Shown here: in pieces, positions 27,560 to 35,415 of the stretch
How positions within the stretch are numbered: the stretch's first letter is position 1
Layout: each line of letters starts with the position of its first letter
Notes under the pieces: generated by a model
The model's database searches: none
The model's input: only the letters and a program-made list of their open reading frames with translations
Told to the model about the DNA's origin: nothing
NCBI GenBank assembly: GCA_945860955.1
Contig: CAMATH010000049.1
Span: forward strand, 1 to 55,634
Direction: 5' to 3'
Length of the DNA: 55,634 bases
From: Planctomicrobium piriforme
Lineage (GTDB): Bacteria > Planctomycetota > Planctomycetia > Planctomycetales > Planctomycetaceae
Made by a program: the position numbers and the translations under genes

Positions 27560-28408
27560 TTAACGCCTTGCTCCGTCTCCAGGCACTGGCTCCGCGGCCT
27601 CCCTGTTTGGACGTGTGGCACGACACGGACCGGGGAACAGACAGACCCGGAATCCCCGATCCCCGAGGCGATACCCGGGCCTGACCCTGACGCGATACGC
27701 CGCCCGGCAGTACCCGGCCGAATAGTCCCAGGACCCGCCGCGGACCACGCGACGGACGCCACCGCTATCCATTTTCTGGGAATCGTCCGGATCGCGCACG
27801 CCATCGACCCGCGCTTTGTACGCGTCCGCATAGTACACGTCTGCACACCATTCCCACACATTGCCGTGCATATCGTACAAACCATACGCGTTCGGTTCCT
27901 TGCACCCCACCGGCTGAGTCGTCGAATTGGAATTGCCGTCGTACCACCCCGCCGCCGACAACGCGCTTTCCCCGTCTCCCGTGTAGAACTCGGTCTCTAT
28001 CCCCGCGCGGCACGCGTATTCCCATTGCGCCTCGGTCGGCAACCTCGCCGCAAACTCGTTCAACCCAGGCGGCCAAGTGACCTGGGATCGGTCATTCAAC
28101 CAAGCACAGTACTCCTCTGCCTCGTCCCACGTCACCTGCTCAACCGGCCGGCGCAGATCCCCGGGGAAATAGTTTTCATGCGACTTCTTCCACGCCGCGA
28201 ATTGCCCTTGGGTCACCGGATACCGCCCCAGATAGAACCCGCGGGTGATTTTCACCAGGTGGACTGGCTCTTCATCAGAATATTCGCCGCGCGACCCCAT
28301 GAGAAATTCCCCGGGAGGTATCCAGCGAAATTCCAACTCAACGCCTTCCGGCAGTTCCAGGGTGACAGCGGTTGGCGGATTTGGATTCAAGGCGGTCGCG
28401 TTCTTCAT
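27560..28408 (-). CDS. DGR variable protein 2, FGE-sulfatase/C-type-lectin fold
   Basis: 282 residues from the ATG at 28408. Close paralogue of VP1: [71 protein letters not shown] and GFRVCLF. The variable repeat covers residues 217-260. The protein ends with [10 protein letters not shown] and TAA, the stop that VP1 has lost. The reading frame stays open upstream through the spacer and TR to 28732, but this is probably because TR derives from a VP gene end rather than because it is translated. No signal peptide or other domain is seen. Confidence 0.9.
   Translation of the reverse strand: MKNATALNPNPPTAVTLELPEGVELEFRWIPPGEFLMGSRGEYSDEEPVHLVKITRGFYLGRYPVTQGQFAAWKKSHENYFPGDLRRPVEQVTWDEAEEYCAWLNDRSQVTWPPGLNEFAARLPTEAQWEYACRAGIETEFYTGDGESALSAAGWYDGNSNSTTQPVGCKEPNAYGLYDMHGNVWEWCADVYYADAYKARVDGVRDPDDSQKMDSGGVRRVVRGGSWDYSAGYCRAAYRVRVRPGYRLGDRGFRVCLFPGPCRATRPNREAAEPVPGDGARR
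27630..27760 (-). repeat. DGR variable repeat 2 (VR2)
   Basis: 131-base gapless match to TR. I count 18 differences, all at TR adenines, with a different pattern from VR1: AAC to GAC, AAT to TAT, AGG to GGG, AAC to GTC (twice), AAC to CTC and CAG to CGG. All non-adenine positions are identical. Confidence 0.95.
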
Positions 28409-28553
28409 AAGGCAGGGTGCCCCGGCGAACGTCTTCTCTGTCTTTTTTCGGGCCAGCGCCCAGACGGATATCGACGCCCGCCGGGGGCTGATCCAGGTTT
28501 TGTCCCGTTTGGTCAGCGACCATTCAGAGACGGGAACGCGCGCCGTCCGTCGG

Positions 28554-28571
28554 CGACCGCCACTGCGGTCG
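28554..28571 (-). ncRNA. Hairpin in the TR RNA downstream spacer
   Basis: CGACCGC and GCGGTCG form a perfect 7-bp stem with a 4-base loop, nine bases past the 3' end of TR on the sense strand. In the Bordetella phage DGR the RNA downstream of TR is needed for cDNA synthesis; this spacer (28409-28580) is the likely equivalent. Confidence 0.45.
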
Positions 28572-28580
28572 GCCGTCGTG

Positions 28581-28716
28581 CCGGGGAACAGACAGACCCG
28601 GAATCCCTGATTCCTGTTGCGATTCTCGGGCCTGTTCCTGTTGCGATACGCCGCCCGGCAGTTCCTGGCCGAATTGTTCCAGGACCCGCCGCGGACCACG
28701 CGATGGACGTTCCTGC
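28581..28716 (-). repeat. DGR template repeat (TR)
   Basis: Sense-strand TR rich in AAC, AAT and AGG codons, 27 adenines in the 131 bases shared with both VRs. Its hypothetical translation has the Asn/Arg-rich look of a TR ([17 protein letters not shown], then [16 protein letters not shown]). It lies 172 bases upstream of VP2 rather than next to the RT gene, which is more than 1.6 kb downstream. A promoter upstream of 28720 should drive the template RNA. Homology to VRs fades after 28711, where a non-adenine mismatch appears. Confidence 0.95.
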
Positions 28717-28785
28717 GTGTCCCCGCAGCCAACGTGCTGCGGGCGGATTATACCGGACAAGGCAAAAGAAACGACCGACTTGCCG

Positions 28786-29290
28786 CCATGTGGCGGACGG
28801 CGTTCCTACGACGCCGCGGTCTGGACGACTTCGGCAGAGTTGAGTGGAGACAGATTGAAACGGCGCATCGGTAACGTCTGCTCACCCGACGGTGAAGTCA
28901 AAAGACGGGTGACGGTTACCGACCTGGCCGCCGGCTGCGCCGTCGGGCGCGACGCCGCAGGAGCGTCGTCGCGACAAACAGCGTCGTCGCGATATGTGGC
29001 GGACGGCGTTCCTACGACGCCGCGGTCTTGATGTCTTTGGCAGAGTCGAGTGGAGACAGATTGAAACGCCGCATCGGAAACGCCTGCTTGCACGATGGTG
29101 AAGTCAAAAGACGGGTCACGTTTACCGACCTCGCCGCCGGCTGCGCCGTCGGGCGCGACGCCGCGGAGCGTCGTCGCGACAAAAAGCGTCGTCGCGATGT
29201 GTGGCGGACGGCGTTCCTACGACGCCGCGGTCTGGACGCCTTCGGCAGAGTCGAGTGGAGACAGATTGAAACGCCGTATCGGAAACGCCC
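28786..29290. repeat. Imperfect tandem repeat, period about 205 bp, about 2.5 copies
   Basis: The block starting GGACGGCGTTCCTACGACGC occurs at 28795, 29001 and 29205 (spacings 206 and 204). Each unit also carries GAGTGGAGACAGATTGAAAC and a GC-rich stretch with GACGCCGC. The first two copies are complete and about 85-90% alike by eye; the third is cut short. Each contains a 6-bp hairpin (CGGCGT and ACGCCG). Confidence 0.85.
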
Positions 29291-29299
29291 CGCGGCGCA

Positions 29300-29395
29300 G
29301 CCGCCGCCCCCCCCCTCTCCCCGCGCGCGACATTGCAAAGCAAACTCAACTCCGCCGCGGGGAGACGGGACGGGGGTGAGGGGGACACCCATCGC
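29300..29395. repeat. Dispersed 'PSPRG'-type GC-rich repeat
   Basis: On the minus strand the sequence would translate as PLTPVPSPRGG, the familiar signature of a dispersed intergenic repeat (CCCTCACCCCCGTCCC followed by CTCCCCGC). It is not a gene. Confidence 0.5.
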
Positions 29396-29466
29396 CGGTA
29401 ACGACTTCTCTAATGCAACGCATTGATGACAATCACCCGCAATGCCCCTCAACCGGCCTTCGGCCA

Positions 29467-29492
29467 CCTTCTCCCCGAAAACGGGGAGAAGG
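29467..29492. repeat. 11-bp perfect hairpin with AAAA loop
   Basis: CCTTCTCCCCG at 29467-29477 pairs with CGGGGAGAAGG at 29482-29492. It follows CAACCGGCCTTCGGCCA, together resembling another widely dispersed intergenic repeat. There is no T-run, so a terminator role is weak. Confidence 0.6.
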
Positions 29493-29853
29493 ATCCGATT
29501 CCAGCCGAGCCGCGTAACCCCCACTTCCGCACGCCAGCGGTGGTTAGCCACCGATCACCTTCACCCTCCCGCGTCGTCGCGACATCGAAGGATGCCGGCG
29601 ACCCAGAGTATCGCCGAAGCTCGGCGTCACATTCCCGCAACTCCCTATTTCTGTTCTCAAAATCGATCCGACGTGGAAATGGATGTGGTCATTTGGCCAG
29701 ATGGCCAACATTCGGCGTGAACCTCTCCATTTTTTCAACGTTTCAAATACTAGAGAGTTGTTTTCAACAAAGGTTCGTCGGCGACTGGTCAAAGTCGCAA
29801 GTTCGGAATGACTGAACCGGAACGGATCAGGAAACAAGGCGGAGGTTTTCAAA

Positions 29854-30432
29854 ATGAACGACGAATTCGTGACGGTTGCGACCTATGCCAGCCCGGTTGA
29901 GGCGAACTTGGCGAAAAGTTACCTTGAGGACGCGGGTGTCAAAGCGTTTCTCTCGGGGGAACAAATGGTCGAGACCGCTTGGTACCTCTCCAATGCCGTG
30001 GGGGGAATCAAGTTGCAGACCGCTTCTCGTAACGCAGAAGAAGCGCTCGCGATTCTGGCGGAGCGCGTGGACTCCATGCCCGTTTCGCGCGACAAATCGG
30101 AAAGTGTGGAGGAGTCGGCTGAGCTGCTGACTGCTTCCGGATCGGCAGCGGGTGACGCCGACAGTGACGGTGGCGCAGACACTGACGGTGACGACGTGGA
30201 AACGCAGCTCACGTCTCGTGAGGAGTGGGCGAATCGCGCGCTCCGGTCGGCGTTGTTTGGCTTGTTGTGGATGCCTCTCCAACCGTACGTCACCTGGATC
30301 CTGCTGAAGGTCTTCCTGTCCGATGAACGTCTTGGGCCGGTGCCGCGACGGAATGCGATCGTCGCCGCGGCAATCAACGTGCCCTGGATGTTGGGGGTCT
30401 GCGCTTTGATCCGGTGGCTGATGGTCGCCTGA
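29854..30432 (+). CDS. DUF2007 protein with C-terminal membrane segments
   Basis: 192 residues with GGAGG 9 bases before the ATG. Residues about 5-72 match DUF2007 (VTVATYASPVEANLAKSYLEDAGVKAFL, seen in pieces, and the later AEEALAILAERV), a small domain of unknown function sometimes called putative signal-transducing protein. An acidic linker follows (Asp/Gly-rich, about 95-125), then two hydrophobic segments (about 135-160 and 170-190). Confidence 0.85.
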   Translation: MNDEFVTVATYASPVEANLAKSYLEDAGVKAFLSGEQMVETAWYLSNAVGGIKLQTASRNAEEALAILAERVDSMPVSRDKSESVEESAELLTASGSAAGDADSDGGADTDGDDVETQLTSREEWANRALRSALFGLLWMPLQPYVTWILLKVFLSDERLGPVPRRNAIVAAAINVPWMLGVCALIRWLMVA

Positions 30433-30555
30433 TTTGCGTAGCGGACGGAAGAATTGAGACAGGATGAAGAGGATGAAAGGGATGAACAGGTTGTCGACGG
30501 TTGCATTTCGCGTTGCGTGACACCTTCCGCGTGGTCGCGCGGCGAGATGAGGTGG

Positions 30556-30600
30556 TTCCCATCAGGAAGCGGAGTCGGTGGCCGCCAACCGATGAGGGCG
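30556..30600. repeat. Partial copy of a dispersed palindromic element
   Basis: The stretch CATCAGGAAGCGGAGTCGGT matches one arm of the element at 52428-52484 with a single difference. A short inverted repeat (TCGGT and ACCGA) follows. It lies between the DUF2007 and Uma2 genes. Confidence 0.5.
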
Positions 30601-30706
30601 GTTCCCAAAATCTTCCACTCCACGGCTCGATGGCTTCCGATTACAATTCCTTCATTCGTGCCTGACCGGCATCGTGATCGAGACCAGTGCAAACGACGAG
30701 GTTCGA

Positions 30707-31387
30707 ATGTCCGTAACCCGCACACCGAGGAAGATCAGTTACCCCGATGCGGATGGCAAACCGATGGCAGAGAGCGATTTGCATCGTGATTGGATGGTCC
30801 GGATTCTGGACCTGTTGAAACGCCGCTATCGGGGCGAGCAGGTCTACATCTCCGGCAATCTGTTCGTCTATTACGAAGAGGGAAATCCCAAGAAATGCGT
30901 CTCGCCGGACGCGTTTGTCGTCCGGGGGCGCAGCTCGGAAAATCGGCGGACCTACAAGGTCTGGGAGGAAGGCGGACTCCCGCCCGAAGTCGTGTTCGAG
31001 ACGACGTCTCGGAAGACGAAAAAGAACGACACCGACGTGAAGCCCGGCCGATATTTGGAAATGGGAGTCAAAGAGTACTTCCTCTATGACCCGACTTCCG
31101 ACTACTTGAAGCCACCCATTCGAGGTTTCCGACGGATTGGAGATTCGTTTATTCCCATCGAATCCGACGCGGCGGGATGGTTGTCGAGTGAGATTCTGGG
31201 GCTGTCGCTGGGACTCGACGGACGCGATCTGGTGATCCGGGATACCAAAACCGGAGAAGTCCTGCTGACAGATGTGGAAGCCGAACACAATTCCCGCAAT
31301 GCCGCTGAGGCGGCACAACGACTTGCCGAGGAAAAGATCCGCTCCCTTGAGGCGGAACTCGCCAGGTTCCGTGCCGGCGCGGGATGA
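30707..31387 (+). CDS. Uma2 family (DUF820) protein, putative restriction-endonuclease fold
   Basis: 226 residues from the ATG at 30707, with GAGG upstream. Uma2 proteins have a PD-(D/E)xK nuclease-like fold. Visible hallmarks are the Asp in CVSPDAFVV, the Glu in PEVVFETTS and the Lys-rich KNDTDVKPGRYLEMGVKEYFLYDP. A C-terminal Ala/Glu-rich helix (coiled coil) follows from about residue 190. These genes are highly multiplied in planctomycetes and cyanobacteria; their role is unclear. Confidence 0.9.
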   Translation: MSVTRTPRKISYPDADGKPMAESDLHRDWMVRILDLLKRRYRGEQVYISGNLFVYYEEGNPKKCVSPDAFVVRGRSSENRRTYKVWEEGGLPPEVVFETTSRKTKKNDTDVKPGRYLEMGVKEYFLYDPTSDYLKPPIRGFRRIGDSFIPIESDAAGWLSSEILGLSLGLDGRDLVIRDTKTGEVLLTDVEAEHNSRNAAEAAQRLAEEKIRSLEAELARFRAGAG

Positions 31388-31445
31388 TTTCGACTACCGC
31401 GAGGAGTTGAACAATTCTCCACAGGTCGGTGACGCCAAAATGAGC

Positions 31446-31505
31446 CCGAGCCGCGCCCGTGGAGAAGCGGTAATCGAGTACTGCTTCCTCACGAACGCGG
31501 CTCGG
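31446..31505. repeat. Palindromic element between convergent genes
   Basis: CCGAGCCGCG at 31446-31455 pairs perfectly with CGCGGCTCGG at 31496-31505. The inner part (CCCGT, AGAAGCGGTAA, GCTTCCTCACG) matches the element at 52428-52484. It sits between the ends of the Uma2 and SOD genes and may act as a two-way terminator. Confidence 0.7.
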
Positions 31506-31542
31506 TGCCAACTGCACTGTTTTGACCGCGTGGAACGAAAAA

Positions 31543-32151
31543 CTACTTCGCGGCGGCGAACCGCTTCGAGACTTCCGACCAGTTGATCACGTTGTAAAAC
31601 GCGGCGATGTAGTCGGGCCGACGGTTCTGGTAGTTCAGATAGTACGCGTGTTCCCACACGTCGATCCCGAGGACCGGGGTCCGCCCTTCCGTCAGCGGGC
31701 TGTCCTGGTTCGCGGTGCTTTCGACCTTCAGCGTTCCCTTGTCGACCGACAGCCAAGCCCAGCCACTGCCGAAGCGGGTCAGAGCGGCCTTGGTGAACAG
31801 CTCTTTGAAATTCGCGAAGCTGCCAAACGTGCCATTGATGGCGGCGGCCAGGTCGCCTGTGGGCTCGCCCCCCGCACCCGGACCCATCACGGTCCAGAAC
31901 AGGGTGTGGTTCACGTGACCGCCCGCGTTATTACGGACCGCGGTTCGAATCTCTTCCGGAACATGGGCCAGGGTTTTCACGATTTCTTCCGGCGACTTGG
32001 CAGCCCAGTCGGGGAATTTTTCGAGCGCCGCGTTGGCGTTGTTGATGTACGCCTGGTGGTGCTTCGTATGGTGAATCTCCATCGTCTTGGCGTCGATGAT
32101 CGGTTCGAGAGCACCATACGGGTAAGCGAGCGCAGGCAGAGTGAAAGCCAT
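31543..32151 (-). CDS. sodA: Superoxide dismutase (Fe/Mn family)
   Basis: 202 residues, cytoplasmic (no signal). Converts superoxide to peroxide and oxygen. Metal ligands by family position: His27 (in [13 protein letters not shown]), His81 ([10 protein letters not shown]), Asp163 and His167 ([13 protein letters not shown]). The MGPGAGGEP stretch is more typical of manganese enzymes, so sodA is favoured over sodB. AGGAG lies 9 bases upstream of the ATG. Confidence 0.96.
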   Translation of the reverse strand: MAFTLPALAYPYGALEPIIDAKTMEIHHTKHHQAYINNANAALEKFPDWAAKSPEEIVKTLAHVPEEIRTAVRNNAGGHVNHTLFWTVMGPGAGGEPTGDLAAAINGTFGSFANFKELFTKAALTRFGSGWAWLSVDKGTLKVESTANQDSPLTEGRTPVLGIDVWEHAYYLNYQNRRPDYIAAFYNVINWSEVSKRFAAAK

Positions 32152-32279
32152 GAAGAGGACTCCTGAAAAAGCAGTTGGAAGGACCGCGGAGAGAATCTCT
32201 CCCCGGCGGAATGCAGATCGCGTCTCGACAGCGAATGACCCGGGATGTCAATTCCAGGGTCATTCGTGGAACGAGGCCG

Positions 32280-34277
32280 TTACAGAATCGCCCGGATTTT
32301 CGTCAGGAATTCCCGGTTGGTCGGGAACCGCTGCAACGTCTTGGCGAGTTGTTCCATCGCCTCGACCGGTGGCATCGACACCAGGCTGCGTCGCAGCATG
32401 GTGATCCCTTCCAGTTCCTCGGCGGTCAGAATCAATTCTTCACGCCGTGTTCCCGACATGGTGATGTCGATTGCGGGCCAGACGCGGCGGTCGGCAAGCT
32501 GGCGGTTGAGAACCAGCTCCATATTTCCCGTTCCCTTGAACTCCTGGAAGATGATGTCGTCCATTCGACTGCCGGTGTCGATCAGGGCGGTCGCGACCAC
32601 GGTCAGCGAACCCCCTTCATCGAACCGACGGGCGGTTCCAAACATCTTCTTCGGAATGTCCATCGCCTTCACGTCGAGACCACCGGTCATCGTTCGGCCG
32701 GTGTTCCCAATCCACTTGTTGAAGGCTCGGGCGGTCCGGGTGATGCTGTCGAGCAGAATGAAGACCTGTCCACCCGCCTCGGCGATTCGCTTGCCACGCT
32801 CGATGATGAGCTGGCTGATTCGCACATGGCTCTCGACGTCGCGGTCCATCGATGAGGAAATCACTTCGCCGCGAACGCGACGACGCATTTCCGTCACTTC
32901 TTCGGGCCGCTCATCAATCAGCAGCACGATGAGGTACATTTCCGGATGATTGACGCTGACCGCGTTGGCAATCTCCTGCAACAGCATGGTTTTGCCGGTA
33001 CGCGGAGGTGCCACGATCAGGGCGCGTTGCCCCTTACCGAGCGGCGTCAGCAGGTCGAGAACCCGCATCGTGACCGGAGTGGGCCCGGTCTCCAGACGGA
33101 TCCGTTCAAAGGGATTGACCGCGGTCAATTCTTCGAACGGTTTGACCTTCTGGTTTTCTTCGAGCGTGCGTCCTTCGATCGATTCGATATTCCGCAGCCG
33201 GGGGCCTTGTCCCTTGTTGCCGGGGATAATCTCGCCGCGGATCAGAACTCCTTCACGGAGCTTGTTCCGCTCGATCATCGAGGCGGCGACGAACGGGTCG
33301 TATTTCGTCGAAGCGAAATTGTTCTTGGGATCGCGGAGAAACCCGTACCCCTTGGGGTGCAGTTCGAGAACCCCTTCGTGAACGCCAATCGACGGGAGGA
33401 GGTCGTCGCCGGGACTCGGGGCGTAGGGATAGGGGGACCGGGAGCCACGATCACCTCGGTCACCGCGATCACCTCGATCGGGACCACCACCCCCCTGGCG
33501 ACCACGACGGCCGCGTGGGGCGGGAGGAGGCGGGGGAGGAGCCGCCGACTTGGCCGCTCCCTTCTTCGAACGCCGTCGTTTGCGCTTGTGACGCTTCGAT
33601 TCCGATTCCTCGGTCGATTGATCCTGTTCGCCCGCTTCGCGATCGGGTGTGAATTCCCGGGCCGGTGCCGACTCTCGGGCCGACGTATCGCGTGACGACG
33701 TGTCTCGCGAACCCGTGTCTCGAGAAGCAGCGTCACGAGGTGCCGAGTCGCGTGATGAAAAGCCACGGACCGGTCCCGAATCCCGCGAACCGGCGGAATG
33801 TCGGGAACCCGCAGCACCGCGTGAACCACGGAACGAATCGCGCCGCGGTTCGCCTCCGAACGGACGCTGTTCGCTTTCCCCCCGCCGACTCTCGATGTCG
33901 GCTTGAATCGCCGCCGCCCGGAGCGCTTCGGCCCGTTCGGCCGCAACGCGGGCCGAATCAGCCGCCGCCCGCGCCTCGGCGGCGCGAGCATCCGCTTCCG
34001 CAGCAGCCCGTGCCTCGTGTTCGCGAGCCTCGCGGGCTTCGCGTTCGCGGATTTCGCGACCACGGGCTTCGTCTGCGGCGCGATTCGCTTCTTCGAGGGC
34101 CTTGGCTTCCGCCTCGGCTTTCGCTGCCGCCGACTTGGCCTTGGTGGCTCGCGGGGCGCGTGTCGCTTTGGCCGGCTTTACCGGGGCGGGGGCCTCAACG
34201 GTCTCTTCCGAGTCGTCGAATGCGCCCTCTTCCTCGAAAACGACATCCTGCTCGGGAATGACTTTCTTGCGTGCCAT
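32280..34277 (-). CDS. rho: Transcription termination factor Rho with long N-terminal extension
   Basis: 665 residues against about 420 for E. coli Rho. The C-terminal 370 residues are standard: cold-shock-like RNA-binding domain (GVLELHPKGYGFLRDP), Walker A PPRTGKT (424-430), Walker B region VFILLDSITR, and the C-terminal R-loop region. The N-terminal about 290 residues are low complexity: Ala/Glu/Arg-rich coiled stretch, a Ser/Arg/Asp-rich repeat region (SRDTGSRDTSSRDTS), then Lys-rich and Gly/Arg/Asp-rich RGG-like segments. Such inserts occur in high-GC and planctomycete Rho proteins and may add RNA binding or phase separation. Confidence 0.95.
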   Translation of the reverse strand: MARKKVIPEQDVVFEEEGAFDDSEETVEAPAPVKPAKATRAPRATKAKSAAAKAEAEAKALEEANRAADEARGREIREREAREAREHEARAAAEADARAAEARAAADSARVAAERAEALRAAAIQADIESRRGESEQRPFGGEPRRDSFRGSRGAAGSRHSAGSRDSGPVRGFSSRDSAPRDAASRDTGSRDTSSRDTSARESAPAREFTPDREAGEQDQSTEESESKRHKRKRRRSKKGAAKSAAPPPPPPAPRGRRGRQGGGGPDRGDRGDRGDRGSRSPYPYAPSPGDDLLPSIGVHEGVLELHPKGYGFLRDPKNNFASTKYDPFVAASMIERNKLREGVLIRGEIIPGNKGQGPRLRNIESIEGRTLEENQKVKPFEELTAVNPFERIRLETGPTPVTMRVLDLLTPLGKGQRALIVAPPRTGKTMLLQEIANAVSVNHPEMYLIVLLIDERPEEVTEMRRRVRGEVISSSMDRDVESHVRISQLIIERGKRIAEAGGQVFILLDSITRTARAFNKWIGNTGRTMTGGLDVKAMDIPKKMFGTARRFDEGGSLTVVATALIDTGSRMDDIIFQEFKGTGNMELVLNRQLADRRVWPAIDITMSGTRREELILTAEELEGITMLRRSLVSMPPVEAMEQLAKTLQRFPTNREFLTKIRAIL

Positions 34278-35415
34278 GCGCAGGGGAACTGTCCTAGTAG
34301 TAAAGAGAAGGGTTTCAGCAACACGTTTGGGCGGGAGTTATTCGTTGGCGAAGACGCCAAACAAAGAATCCACACGCCGCCCGCCGGACTTGCGGAGAGT
34401 GCGTCCCACGGGACGCGCGATCGGGGAAACTCCCCGGAAACCCGCAGAGGCGGTATTTCCAACAGGAGGCGAAGTCGCCACCAGTTTCGCGCCAATCAGC
34501 ACTCGCCGTCAGTACTCGTCACCAGCTCACGCTTACCAACTGAATCTGGGCGAATGACCCATTCAATCGTCCAAGCCGGCAGACCAATCGTCCATAAAGG
34601 CGATCACTCAAGTCGGGACACTCCCGACCCCAGAATCGTTCCACCCGCGCCGCTTCGGTCGACATTCTTGACGCCAACACGCTTGCGGTCGTGGCACAAC
34701 GTTAAGGTTCACCTCACCGCAATTTCACTCGCGGCGATTCGATTCACGGTGGTTTGACCCACAATGGCTTGACGCAAAATGGTCCGACTCACGGTGGTTC
34801 GTCAATCAACGGCCCGCCGGGCCGATAACCACACCCAGCCGGGAGCAATTCCCCGAGACTTTGAACGCCTGGAAACTCAACCCCCGAACCAATTCAAGCA
34901 GCCAATTTCAGCGGCTCAATCTGAAAGGCATTCCGTCAGCCTTCCCGTGGCAGATACCCACAGCTCCCGACACCCGGTCCATCCGCGCCATCCCCCGCCG
35001 CGCAATTCCCGGTTCATGTGGCTTGCAACGGAGCGGAACGACACCGCGTCCCAGGCTGTCGAACTCACAGAGGCCTTAACCACCGATCCTTCGCAGCCAG
35101 TTTCCCGACCGGTACACCGCCGCACACCAATTCGCCATGCAGCTCTGCGCCAGCCCGGTTCGAACCTCGTTTTTGACTCCGGGAGAAGAAATTCCGCTCA
35201 TCTGGCGGATGGTGTTCTCGGAGTCGCGTAGGCTCTGATCCCCCGTATCATACAAGGCGACGTCGGTGTGTCAATTCAAACTACCACAAATTGTCGACTT
35301 TTCCCCGTTTTCCCTGCTCTCCACTGCTGGCACGCGCTCCCCTGCCATTGTTAACCTCTTCTTCATTGGTAGATCCCCGCCAGTCCCCCTGTTCATCACC
35401 CCGGGTTCTCCCCGC
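34278..35415. other. 1.1-kb divergent intergenic region (rho and amidohydrolase promoters)
   Basis: No supported gene. A hairpin TTGGCG/CGCCAA at 34345-34360 with a 4-base loop lies in the probable rho leader, about 70 bases before the start. An inverted repeat GCGTCCC/GGGACGC is at 34401-34416. Around 34740-34800 there are loose repeats of the type CACGGTGGTTTGA / CACGGTGGTTCG. Rho is autoregulated by its leader in several bacteria, so this leader could matter. Confidence 0.5.

Larger units (their letters stand above)
28717..29853. other. Repeat-rich non-coding region upstream of the DGR
   Basis: More than 1.1 kb with no supported gene: tandem repeat at 28786-29290, dispersed repeat elements at about 29300-29500, then AT-richer sequence. 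Frames here translate to Arg/Ser-rich shadows. Confidence 0.6.

Noticed and set aside
28409-28732. N-terminal extension of VP2 through TR
   Set aside because: It begins at a TTG without ribosome site, and the translated TR duplicates the C-terminus of the VP; it is more likely an untranslated template.
28850-29285. CRISPR-like repeats: three copies of a 20-mer ending ATTGAAAC
   Set aside because: The copies are about 205 bases apart and the DNA between them is itself repeated, so there are no spacers; no cas genes are nearby.
29012-29551. 179-codon minus-strand frame
   Set aside because: It consists of tandem repeat and dispersed repeat DNA with the PSPRG shadow signature.
34779-35231. 150-codon plus-strand frame in the rho leader region
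   Set aside because: Pro/His/Ser/Arg-rich composition without any conserved pattern; looks like non-coding DNA.
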